DNA of 11,317 nt from Sulfitobacter sp. (lineage in GTDB: Bacteria; Pseudomonadota; Alphaproteobacteria; Rhodobacterales; Rhodobacteraceae): NCBI GenBank assembly GCA_026421135.1, contig JAPKCR010000024.1, forward strand, positions 1 to 11,317, given 5' to 3'. Each line of letters starts with the position of its first letter. The first letter of the stretch is position 1. Positions 1 to 6,681 of the stretch are shown one piece after another. A model generated the notes under the pieces. That model worked only from the letters and a program-made list of their open reading frames with translations, was not told the origin of the DNA and searched no databases. Position numbers and translations under genes: made by a program.

Positions 1-110
1 GTGGTTGACGTCCGGCCCAGCACATAGCCGTGAGATGGCGTTGAATTCATTGTCTCAGCGACCAACTGCTCTAGGTTTCAACACATAGATATTTCAGAAA
101 GGGATCAAGA

Positions 111-575
111 ATGTTTCGTACCGTTTTCACCACCTCTGTCGTCCTTGCCATCGCAAGTGCTGCGGCCCTGCCTGCGTTTGCGGCAGACCTGATCACAAAG
201 ACCAGCTCCCATTCGGTGCCTGTCACCATGGATCGGCTTGAGGCCGCTGTTAATTCTGCCGGGGCGACGGTCTTTGCCCGGATCGACCATGCGGCTGGTG
301 CCGAAAAGGTTGATATGTCCTTGCGCCCGACCACGGTTCTGATTTTCGGAAATCCGGCCCTTGGCACGCCCGCGATGGTCGACGGGCAAACAGCGGGGCT
401 GGATTTACCGCTGCGCGTACTTGCCTATGCGGATGCCGAAGGCGTTGTGCATGTCGCCTATCATGACCCCGCAACAATGGCGAAGGACCACGACCTGCCG
501 ACCGATGCTGAGTATCTCGCAAAGATGACCGGCGCGCTGGACAAGCTGACATCCAAGGCAGTCGCCGAGGATTGA
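111..575 (+). CDS. Exported DUF302-domain protein
   Basis: A 154-residue protein with a clear Sec signal peptide: MFRT start, hydrophobic stretch to about residue 20, and likely cleavage after the AFA at residues 22-24, so the mature protein is probably periplasmic. The rest matches the DUF302 family pattern: an SSHSVPVTMDRLEAAV opening, a GATVFARIDHA strand near residues 51-61, then VLIFGNPALGTPAM (about 76-89) and the LPLRVLAYADAEGVVHVAYHDP segment. DUF302 proteins are small and their biochemical role is not settled, so no function is assigned. The ATG is preceded by AAGGG with 7-nt spacing, which supports this start. It converges on the ABC transporter gene. I saw no convincing sigma-70 promoter in the 110 bases upstream. 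Confidence 0.9.
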   Translation: MFRTVFTTSVVLAIASAAALPAFAADLITKTSSHSVPVTMDRLEAAVNSAGATVFARIDHAAGAEKVDMSLRPTTVLIFGNPALGTPAMVDGQTAGLDLPLRVLAYADAEGVVHVAYHDPATMAKDHDLPTDAEYLAKMTGALDKLTSKAVAED

Positions 576-582
576 TGGATGA

Positions 583-619
583 CAGGCGGCCTGCCAGTTT
601 CCATGGACATGGCCGCCTG
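583..619. repeat. Inverted repeat between convergent genes, possible terminator
   Basis: CAGGCGGCC (583-591) and GGCCGCCTG (611-619) are perfect 9-base inverted arms around a 19-base loop. The hairpin lies between the 3' ends of the DUF302 gene and the leftward ABC transporter gene. Neither strand has a T-tract directly after the stem, so it is not a canonical intrinsic terminator. It may still act in 3'-end formation or protection for both genes. Confidence 0.45.
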
Positions 620-660
620 CCCCGAATTGCGCCCTTAAGCGGCTAATTCACGCGATCAGA

Positions 661-2520
661 TTAATATGCATCCTCAGACTGCTGGCGCTGCCACAGCTGG
701 GAATAGCGACCATTGCGCGACAGCAGATCGTCATGGCTGCCTTGCTCCAAAATCTCCCCCTGCTCTAACACCACGATACGGTCCGCTTCGGCGACCGTGG
801 ACAGACGGTGTGCGATGGTCAGCACTGTGCGCCCTTTACCCGCCTGACGCAGGGCATCCTGGATTTCGTGCTCTGTCTCGCTGTCGAGCGCGCTGGTGGC
901 TTCGTCCAGCAAAAGGATCGGCGGGTCTTTCAGCAAAGTGCGAGCGATCCCGACACGTTGTTTCTCGCCTCCCGACAGCTTGAGCCCGCGTTCGCCCACA
1001 GCCGTGTCGTACCCACGCGGCAAACTCTGGATGAAGTCATGGATTTGCGCCGCTTTCGCAGCGGCTTCGATGTCGGCTTGGGTGGCATTGTCGCGTCCGT
1101 ACCCGATGTTATAGCCGATCGTGTCGTTGAAAAGCACCGTATCTTGCGGCACGACACCAATGGCCCTGTGCAGGCTTTCTTGCGTCACGTCGCGGACGTC
1201 TTGGCCGTCAATCTTTAACGCACCACCCTGCACATCGTAGAACCGGAATAAGAGCCGCCCGATGGTCGATTTACCCGACCCAGTTGACCCAACAATCGCC
1301 ACCATTTCACCCGGTGCCGCTTCGATGGATACGCCCTTGAGGATCTGGCGGTCCGGATCATAGCCAAAGCGCACATTCGTTAGGGTCACCCGCCCGCCAT
1401 CAACCTTCAGTTCAGACGCATCAGGCTTGTCTGTAATTTCAGCGGGTTGATCCAACAGCGTGAACATCTGCCCCATATCGACCAATGCCTGCCGAATTTC
1501 GCGGTAGACCGTGCCGAGGAAGTTCAGCGGAATGGTGATCTGAACCATATAGGCGTTAACCATAACAAAATCGCCGACTGTCAGTGTGCCATTTTGCACA
1601 CCAATTGCCGCCATCACCATCACACCAACCAGACCACAGGTGATCAACAAAGATTGTCCAAAGTTAAGAAAGGCCAACGAATAGTTGGTCTTGATTGCCG
1701 CTTCTTCATAGCCGGCCATCGCGTTGTCATAGCGCCGCGCCTCGCGGGATTCGGCACCGAAATATTTGACCGTTTCATAGTTCAGCAAGCTGTCGATCGC
1801 CTTTTGGTTGGCGTCGGTGTCTTGATCGTTCATCTGACGGCGCAGCTTTACCCGCCATTCGGTCACCGCAAAGGTGAACCAGACATAAAGCGCGATCGTC
1901 ACAGCCACGACCAGCAGATACCAAAAGTCAAACAGCACAGTCAGGATGATCCCGATCAACACCAGTTCAAGGATCAGCGGACCGATGGAAAACAGCAAGA
2001 AACGCAGGAGAAAATCGACACCTTTGACGCCACGTTCGATGATCCGGCTTAAACCACCCGTTTTGCGAGTGATATGATAGCGCATGGAAAGTTTGTGCAT
2101 GTGCTGGAACGTTTCCAGCGCCAACATCCGCAAGGCCCGCTGACCGACCCGTGCAAACACCGCATCGCGCAATTGTTGAAAGCCGACGTTCATCGCCCGC
2201 GCGATGCCATATGCAACGGTCAATCCAACCGCGCCAAGCGCTAAAAGCGGCACGCCTTCGTTTGCCAAACCATCGACAGCACCTTTGTAAAGCACTGGAA
2301 TGATGACGGAAATCAGCTTTGAGACGATCAGGAAAATCATCGCCCAAACGACACGTTTCTTCACCCATGGCATATCATCAGGCCAAAGATAGGGTGCTAC
2401 CTTTTGCAAAACCAACAGGTTCGACTGACGCTCTGCTGCGTTGGCAATTTCTTCTTCGGTCATGGGGTTTTGGGCTGGATTTTTTGCGCCAGTTTGGGCG
2501 CGGGCGGAATCGGCTGACAT
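661..2520 (-). CDS. Atm1-family ABC half-transporter (permease fused to ATPase)
   Basis: A 619-residue inner-membrane half-transporter with the permease domain first (about residues 55-345, several hydrophobic helices) and the ATPase domain after (about 375-610). Visible ATPase motifs are Walker A GSTGSGKST (411-419), Q-loop Gln459 in VVPQD, signature LSGGEKQ (515-521), Walker B ILLLDE (535-540) and the H-loop His571. The segments TRKTGGLSRIIERG (151-164), LLNYETVKYFG (245-255) and IPLNFLGTVYREIRQ (330-344) are typical of the Atm1/HMT1 subfamily rather than lipid A or multidrug exporters. Mitochondrial Atm1 serves cytosolic Fe-S and thiol metabolism; bacterial relatives export glutathione conjugates and give heavy-metal tolerance. 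It works as a homodimer. The start is supported by an AGGA six bases upstream. It lies 96 bp downstream of the LysM gene on the same strand and may share its transcript. Confidence 0.93.
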   Translation of the reverse strand: MSADSARAQTGAKNPAQNPMTEEEIANAAERQSNLLVLQKVAPYLWPDDMPWVKKRVVWAMIFLIVSKLISVIIPVLYKGAVDGLANEGVPLLALGAVGLTVAYGIARAMNVGFQQLRDAVFARVGQRALRMLALETFQHMHKLSMRYHITRKTGGLSRIIERGVKGVDFLLRFLLFSIGPLILELVLIGIILTVLFDFWYLLVVAVTIALYVWFTFAVTEWRVKLRRQMNDQDTDANQKAIDSLLNYETVKYFGAESREARRYDNAMAGYEEAAIKTNYSLAFLNFGQSLLITCGLVGVMVMAAIGVQNGTLTVGDFVMVNAYMVQITIPLNFLGTVYREIRQALVDMGQMFTLLDQPAEITDKPDASELKVDGGRVTLTNVRFGYDPDRQILKGVSIEAAPGEMVAIVGSTGSGKSTIGRLLFRFYDVQGGALKIDGQDVRDVTQESLHRAIGVVPQDTVLFNDTIGYNIGYGRDNATQADIEAAAKAAQIHDFIQSLPRGYDTAVGERGLKLSGGEKQRVGIARTLLKDPPILLLDEATSALDSETEHEIQDALRQAGKGRTVLTIAHRLSTVAEADRIVVLEQGEILEQGSHDDLLSRNGRYSQLWQRQQSEDAY

Positions 2521-2616
2521 GAATGATCCTGAAATGCTAAGATCACTACATAGGCCGCAAGTCCGGGGGTTGCCAGTGCGGCGGGCGAATTCGTCGTGCG
2601 GTTGTGCCGCTTAGCC

Positions 2617-3783
2617 TTAGTCTGGCAGGTCAAACACCTGACCTGGATAGATCAAATCAGGGTCGCGAATGGCCTCGCGGTTTGCATCGAACACACGCAA
2701 GTACAAAGTCGGATCACCATAGCGTTCGCGCGCGATCGCCCATAGTGTGGCCCCTTCCTGCACGGTGACAGCCTTGATCGGCCCGTCGTAATTTGCAGTC
2801 GCCCGGGCCAGCGTTTCCGCGCTTTCGCGCTTGAACGGGGTTTCGACACGGCTGATGACCTTCCCGCCTTCGTCCAGCTCGTCCACACGCAAGGTATAGA
2901 TGCCGGTCTCGATGTCTTTGATATCGCCCCGCCAACGCCCATCCTCATCGACAACCAGTTTCCCGACAGCGACATTGTCCAGATAGACCTGCACCGTGGT
3001 CCCGTCTGTCTGGGCACGCCCGGACAGTCGGACCTCGCCTTGTTCGGAATAGGTGATGGTGTCCAGCGCGATGCTGCCTGTTACGTTGGGCACTGTGTCG
3101 ACCAACAGTTCCACGCCATCCTCAGTTGATTTCAACAGCGCCACTTGCTGTGGTGGTTCGGTTGGCTGGGGCGTCTGAGGTGCCGCGTCTGCGGGATCGG
3201 CCTGTGCGGTCTGGGTATCTTTTGTCGCGGGTTCCATTTTTGCTTCAGATGGTTCAACCGCATCCTCCGCTGTTGGCTGCGGCGTTGCAGCTACTACGGG
3301 CGCGGGTGCCATTGGTGCAAGGATAACCTCATCTTGCGACCGCATTTCAGTATCATTGATCGCCGCCTCAAGGCTCAACACCTGGCCTTTGCCATTAGGC
3401 GGCAAAACAGCAAATGCTGCGAACTTCCCCGCGCTATCGGCGGTGGCGGTTGCGATTTCTGATCCGCCGCTGATGACCTTGACGGTACTCCCCGGCTCCG
3501 CTCGCCCTGCGATCACCGTCATCCCATCCGGTTCACGGCGGACCTCGTCAAAGCTTGGTGATTGAAGGGGCACCACATCGGCTGCGTCGCTCGTTTCAGG
3601 TTCGGGAACCGCGGTTGGCTCAGGCGTGACCGTCTTGGGAACTGCGGTGGCGACGGCTGTAGGCATCGCAGGGTCGGAGGTTTGCCCGGTGCGATTGGCA
3701 AACGCATAAGCAACAACCGCTACAATCGCGACCACAGCAACTCCGCCCAAAGCCCGAGCATTTCGCGATTGGAACATCGACAT
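2617..3783 (-). CDS. Membrane-anchored LysM protein with Ig-like segments
   Basis: A 388-residue protein. The N-terminus has a basic stretch then one hydrophobic segment (about residues 11-28), so it is probably an inner-membrane anchor with a periplasmic body. A Pro/Ala/Thr-rich linker follows. Two beta-rich segments look Ig-like: GRAEPGSTVKVISGG near 93-107 and LSGRAQTDGTTVQVYLDN near 253-270. A second Pro/Gln-rich linker (about 155-215) separates them. The C-terminus carries a LysM peptidoglycan-binding domain (about 339-386: VQEGATLWAIARERYGDP to YPGQVFDLP). The frame is open further up to an ATG at 3894. I chose the ATG at 3783 because an AAGGGG lies eight bases before it, because a membrane anchor follows at once, and because the longer form would overlap the divergent LOG gene. 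The likely role is cell-wall binding; the partner is unknown. Confidence 0.88.
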   Translation of the reverse strand: MSMFQSRNARALGGVAVVAIVAVVAYAFANRTGQTSDPAMPTAVATAVPKTVTPEPTAVPEPETSDAADVVPLQSPSFDEVRREPDGMTVIAGRAEPGSTVKVISGGSEIATATADSAGKFAAFAVLPPNGKGQVLSLEAAINDTEMRSQDEVILAPMAPAPVVAATPQPTAEDAVEPSEAKMEPATKDTQTAQADPADAAPQTPQPTEPPQQVALLKSTEDGVELLVDTVPNVTGSIALDTITYSEQGEVRLSGRAQTDGTTVQVYLDNVAVGKLVVDEDGRWRGDIKDIETGIYTLRVDELDEGGKVISRVETPFKRESAETLARATANYDGPIKAVTVQEGATLWAIARERYGDPTLYLRVFDANREAIRDPDLIYPGQVFDLPD

Positions 3784-3810
3784 GGCCACCACCCCTTGGA
3801 ACGCACAATA

Positions 3811-3839
3811 TTGAGCACTTGTAGCAAGCAGGGTAACAA
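3811..3839 (+). promoter_or_regulatory. Candidate promoter for the LOG-family gene
   Basis: TTGAGC (3811-3816), a 17-base spacer and TAACAA (3834-3839) resemble -35 and -10 boxes, placed about 54 bases before the LOG start at 3893. It overlaps the candidate leftward promoter on the other strand. The call is by pattern only. Confidence 0.35.
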
Positions 3840-3846
3840 GGGTCAA
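3818..3846 (-). promoter_or_regulatory. Candidate promoter for the LysM gene
   Basis: Read on the minus strand, TTGACC (3846-3841), a 17-base spacer and TACAAG (3823-3818) form a good -35/-10 pair, 35 bases before the LysM start at 3783. This position also supports the shorter LysM start over the ATG at 3894. It overlaps the opposing LOG promoter candidate. Confidence 0.45.
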
Positions 3847-3892
3847 AATAGAGCTGCACGATAGCTTCACATTTACGGACAAGGATCCTGCC

Positions 3893-4453
3893 ATGTTTCA
3901 AAAATCTGTCTGCGTTTATTGCGGATCGCGTCCGGGTGCCGACCCCGAATATATTCAGGATGCTCAAGCCGTTGGCCGTGGGTTGGCTGAAAATAACTGG
4001 CGGCTGGTGTATGGCGCTGGTGATGTCGGGCTGATGGGGGCGGTTGCGCGGGCGGCCCAAGAAGCAGGGGCAACCACCTTTGGTGTGATCCCCCAGCACC
4101 TGGTGAAGTGGGAGGTCGGAAAAACCGACTTAACTCAATACATTGTCACCGAAACCATGCACGAGCGTAAGAAGGTCATGTTCATGAACTGCGACGCCGT
4201 AGTCGTTTTGCCAGGCGGTGCCGGGTCACTCGACGAGCTGTTCGAGGTGCTGACATGGCGTCAATTGGGCCTGCATGAAAAGCCCGTAATCCTAGTGAAT
4301 ACAAATGGTTACTGGGATCCGTTAATGCACCTCCTGAAGCATGTGGTAGCCAACGGGTTCGCCGACAAAACGTTGCTGGAGTATTTTGTTTCAGTCCCCA
4401 ACGCACACACAGCAATCGAAGCGCTGAAGCGCCCCTTAGCAGTAGTCGGCTAG
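3893..4453 (+). CDS. LOG-family (TIGR00730) nucleotide 5'-monophosphate phosphoribohydrolase
   Basis: A 186-residue cytosolic Rossmann-fold protein of the usual LOG length. The opening VCVYCGSRPGADPEY, the segment YGAGDVGLMGAVA (40-52), the MHERK motif (89-93) and PGGAGSLDE (107-115) are the family's nucleotide-binding and catalytic signature; Arg92 and Glu115 are the expected active-site residues. The family hydrolyses cytokinin riboside monophosphates or AMP to base and ribose 5-phosphate. In bacteria outside plant associations the true substrate is often unclear and may be a damaged or surplus nucleotide. AAGGA lies seven bases before the ATG. It is divergent from the LysM gene and ends 135 bases before a strong hairpin. 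Family assignment is firm; cytokinin production is not implied. Confidence 0.92.
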   Translation: MFQKSVCVYCGSRPGADPEYIQDAQAVGRGLAENNWRLVYGAGDVGLMGAVARAAQEAGATTFGVIPQHLVKWEVGKTDLTQYIVTETMHERKKVMFMNCDAVVVLPGGAGSLDELFEVLTWRQLGLHEKPVILVNTNGYWDPLMHLLKHVVANGFADKTLLEYFVSVPNAHTAIEALKRPLAVVG

Positions 4454-4726
4454 GGCAAGACTTTCGACGGCCGCATTCGCATCGAAGGTTGGCATCGCCA
4501 AGTCGCGACCGCTCTTGATTGTGGGCGTCGATGTTTGGCCACTGCGAGATAGGCCGTCCTTCGGCGTAGTGACTTTGTCCCGATAGCAAAAGGCCACCCG
4601 ACAGCAGGGTGGCCTTTCTTTGCCGGCGTGTGTCACATTCCAAGTTCGGTAAAGCGAACCTGCGCCGACTCTTGATGTGGCAAAATTATCTCGTGAACTT
4701 GAAATTGTGCCATGCTCAGGTCGCCG
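4454..4726. other. Gene-free gap between convergent genes
   Basis: This 273-base stretch separates the 3' ends of the LOG and host-attachment-family genes. Apart from the hairpin at 4589-4617 it holds only short dyads, such as TTGGC-ATC-GCCAA near 4490-4505 and GTTCG-GTAAAG-CGAAC near 4645-4660. Short open frames cross it on both strands, but none has a convincing ribosome site or recognisable product, and I found no tRNA. Confidence 0.5.
4589..4617. terminator. Bidirectional intrinsic terminator (LOG gene / host-attachment-family gene)
   Basis: A perfect 11-base stem: AAAGGCCACCC (4589-4599) pairs with GGGTGGCCTTT (4607-4617) around a 7-base loop. On the plus strand the stem ends in TTT followed by CTTTG. 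On the minus strand it ends in TTTTGCT. It lies between two convergent genes, so it can serve both. Confidence 0.8.
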
Positions 4727-5182
4727 CTACGCTGCTTCTAGGTCCGCCTTTACGATCTTTTCAATCTCGTCGACCGGATGGTTGGTGAGTGTTTTTGGGA
4801 TTTCACCAACGACCTTGGCGGCGACCTCTTGGTGCATCTCGTCGCGCAACTCGCCCAATGTCTTGGGGGGTGCCACGATCACGATCTTGTCAAAGAGCCC
4901 TTTGTGGGCCTGCTTGTAAAGAATGTCAGACAGTTCACGGGCAAAGCGGTCTTTTGAAAGCTGGTGCCAATCCGTGTCGTCAACCGCCGAGCGGTGCACC
5001 GAAGGGCCGTCATTAAATCGCCCGCGACGGTTCGCTGCCTGCTCTCTATTAGGCGGGTTTTCTTGCTCTTCTTCGCGAAACACCTGCAAGAACGGATTTT
5101 CGCCATCCGTCTCGTTCACCATAAACAACGCCTTTTCACCGTCAGCGATCAGCACCCAAGTTCCGTTTTCAATCTTAGCCAT
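4727..5182 (-). CDS. Host attachment family protein (Host_attach, baeRF-like)
   Basis: A 151-residue soluble protein with no signal peptide or membrane segment. It shows the family pattern: an N-terminal strand WVLIADGEKALFM (9-21), a charged Asn/Arg-rich loop with RRGRFNDG (52-59), then HRSAVDDTDWHQ and DRFARELSDILYKQ (78-91), and a strand-turn-helix FDKIVIVAPPKTLGELRDEM (97-116). The family was named for 'protein required for attachment to host cells' in plant-associated bacteria. It is related in fold to archaeal release factor eRF1 domains, and its biochemical role in free-living bacteria is unknown, so the name should not be read as proof of host attachment. AGGAG lies seven bases before the ATG. 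It follows sodB on the same strand, but the sodB terminator stands between them, so it probably has its own promoter or relies on read-through. Confidence 0.85.
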   Translation of the reverse strand: MAKIENGTWVLIADGEKALFMVNETDGENPFLQVFREEEQENPPNREQAANRRGRFNDGPSVHRSAVDDTDWHQLSKDRFARELSDILYKQAHKGLFDKIVIVAPPKTLGELRDEMHQEVAAKVVGEIPKTLTNHPVDEIEKIVKADLEAA

Positions 5183-5246
5183 CTGTCTGCTCCTATCTTG
5201 TGAATTGCTCCACTACAAAAACGTCTGCTGGCTGGTGTTGTTCCAA

Positions 5247-5279
5247 AGAAAAAGCCCCACAAACAGCGTTTGCGGGGCT
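5247..5279 (-). terminator. Intrinsic terminator of sodB
   Basis: On the minus strand AGCCCCGCAAAC pairs with GTTTGTGGGGCT (one G-T pair) around a 3-base loop at 5279-5253. It is followed at once by a T-run (5252-5249) and more pyrimidines. It begins 22 bases past the sodB stop codon. Confidence 0.9.
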
Positions 5280-5301
5280 ATAAACTTAGTTTTTCAAACG
5301 C

Positions 5302-5901
5302 TTACATGCGCGATGCGACATTTTCCCAATCGACCAAGTTATCAAGGAAGTTGGTCAAATAATCAGGGCGCGCATTGCGGAAATCGATGTAATAGGAATG
5401 CTCCCACACGTCGCAGCCCAGCAAAGCAGTCTGACCAAAACATACGGGGTTCACGCCGTTTTCAGTCTTGGTCACCTTAAGGCCGCCGTCTTTATCCTTG
5501 ACCAACCATGCCCAGCCTGAGCCGAACTGGCCTGCGCCCGCTGCCTTGAAATCGTCCTTGAACTTGTCAACGGATCCAAAGCTTTCGGTGATCGCTTTTT
5601 CCAGATTTGTCGGCATCGCATTGCCTTTTGGCCCCATCATTTCCCAGAACTGATTGTGGTTCCACAGCTGGCTGATGTTGTTAAAGATGCCGCTTTGCGC
5701 CACAGCCTTGGGGTCATAGGTGCCTTTGATGATCTCTTCGAGGGATTTGTTAGCCCACTCGGTGCCTTCAATCGCCTTGTTTCCATTCACGACATAAGCG
5801 TTGTGGTGCTTGTCGTGGTGATATTCCAGCGTTTCAGCAGACATACCCTTGGAAGCAAGGGCGTCGTGGGCATAGGGAAGATCGGGAAGTGAAAAAGCCA
5901 T
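5302..5901 (-). CDS. sodB: Superoxide dismutase, iron type
   Basis: A 199-residue cytosolic enzyme that converts superoxide to O2 and H2O2. Expected metal ligands are His28 (in EYHHDKHH), His82 (in QLWNH), Asp164 and His168 (in DVWEHSYY). Gln78 stands where Fe enzymes carry their second-sphere Gln (E. coli Gln69), and the region near residues 148-152 lacks the Gln found in Mn enzymes (E. coli Gln146), so iron is the better prediction; a cambialistic enzyme cannot be excluded. There is no export signal. GGAGG lies eight bases before the ATG, and a promoter candidate and a strong terminator flank the gene. It is thus likely an independent unit despite lying downstream of the sarcosine oxidase genes on the same strand. 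Confidence 0.96.
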   Translation of the reverse strand: MAFSLPDLPYAHDALASKGMSAETLEYHHDKHHNAYVVNGNKAIEGTEWANKSLEEIIKGTYDPKAVAQSGIFNNISQLWNHNQFWEMMGPKGNAMPTNLEKAITESFGSVDKFKDDFKAAGAGQFGSGWAWLVKDKDGGLKVTKTENGVNPVCFGQTALLGCDVWEHSYYIDFRNARPDYLTNFLDNLVDWENVASRM

Positions 5902-5936
5902 GATTTGGGCCTCCGTTGATTGATTTCATCTGGGTC

Positions 5937-5965
5937 ACATGAAGCCCGTCGTGGCCCGAGGTCAA
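5937..5965 (-). promoter_or_regulatory. Candidate sodB promoter
   Basis: On the minus strand TTGACC (5965-5960), a 17-base spacer and a weak -10 TCATGT (5942-5937) lie 36 bases before the sodB start. The -35 is a good match and the -10 is poor, so this is a suggestion only. Confidence 0.35.
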
Positions 5966-6019
5966 GGGGCTGGGTACAAAGATCGTATCACCAAGACACG
6001 CCATTCAGGCGGATTTCAC

Positions 6020-6064
6020 CCGAACTCTGGGCGATAAAGCCGATCGATACCGCCCAAAGTTCGG
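6020..6064. repeat. Long imperfect inverted repeat between soxG and sodB
   Basis: Arms at 6020-6033 and 6051-6064 pair over 14 positions with a single C-A mismatch, around a 17-base loop (CGAACT/AGTTCG outside, TGGGCG/CGCCCA inside). It lies 33 bases after the soxG stop and about 120 bases before the sodB start. On the minus strand no T-tract follows it, so it is not a standard intrinsic terminator. It could be a Rho-dependent or 3'-protecting hairpin of the sox message, or a binding site. Confidence 0.6.
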
Positions 6065-6096
6065 CCACCCCAAGGGCTTTTCCGCGCTGTTCTGGG

Positions 6097-6681
6097 TCAC
6101 ACCTCCTGGCGGCGGTGATAATTCACTTCGGATCCGGGCTGCGCTGCGGTTTTCAGCAAATCGAACACATATTGCGCGACCGAGCGGAAACAGACCAATT
6201 CTGCCGTTTGATCATCGACCATCCAGAACGCGGCAGGTACCTGCGCTAACCGAGTGCGCCGTATGGTGCCGGGGGCAAAGGCATCAGGCGACGTATCGAC
6301 AGGGGCAAGTTTCGCCAGAACCTCGCGAATGTGCTTGCCTGACAGACGGAACACGGCGCGCGCATCGGACACATTCACCGCCAACGCGTGATTGCTGCCA
6401 ATGGCCTTGTGCAAGGTCTCAAGGTTGCTTGCGACGTCGGTATACGGGCAAATTAGCAGCAGCTCATCAGGGGACATCCAAGCGATGCCTTTGCCCAAAG
6501 TCAGATTGATGCTGCGCATATCTGGCATATCAACCTTCGTAATTTTCTTGAGCGGCTTTTTCAAATATCCCGCCGTCAGATCACCACGGATCGAGATCAT
6601 GCCAACCGGATCAAGGGCGACAATCTCAGCGATGCCTTGATTATATACGGTGCCGTTCAGCGCGCTAATGGGCTCAGACAT
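6097..6681 (-). CDS. soxG: Sarcosine oxidase, gamma subunit
   Basis: A 194-residue subunit of heterotetrameric sarcosine oxidase, cytosolic. It shows the family's WMSPDELLLICP segment (about residues 68-79), NVSDARAVFRLSG and GTIRRTRLAQVPAAFW, which are related to the folate-binding GcvT fold. It is the small structural partner of the alpha subunit. The frame is open further up to an ATG at 6747. I chose the ATG at 6681 because MSEPI is the family-like start, a GGGGAG ribosome site precedes it, and it overlaps the soxA stop by 8 bases, a normal coupling arrangement. It is the last sox gene, ending 195 bases before sodB. Confidence 0.93.
   Translation of the reverse strand: MSEPISALNGTVYNQGIAEIVALDPVGMISIRGDLTAGYLKKPLKKITKVDMPDMRSINLTLGKGIAWMSPDELLLICPYTDVASNLETLHKAIGSNHALAVNVSDARAVFRLSGKHIREVLAKLAPVDTSPDAFAPGTIRRTRLAQVPAAFWMVDDQTAELVCFRSVAQYVFDLLKTAAQPGSEVNYHRRQEV

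Noticed and set aside
1447..2052. 201-residue open frame on the plus strand
   Set aside because: It is antisense to the permease domain of the Atm1-type transporter, with low-complexity His/Gln-rich content typical of a shadow frame.
3784..3894. N-terminal extension of the LysM gene to an ATG at 3894
   Set aside because: It would cover its own best promoter and overlap the LOG start; the internal ATG at 3783 has a clear ribosome site and leads into the membrane anchor.
3620..4099. 159-residue leftward frame over the LysM-LOG divergent region
   Set aside because: It overlaps both real genes and their promoters; Cys/Gly/Arg-rich composition indicates a shadow.
4436..4636. 66-residue leftward frame downstream of the host-attachment-family gene
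   Set aside because: It crosses the terminator hairpin and the end of the LOG gene and has no convincing ribosome site or family match.
5920..6249. 109-residue plus-strand frame across the soxG-sodB gap
   Set aside because: It runs antisense into soxG and covers the inverted repeat and the sodB promoter candidate, with no recognisable product.
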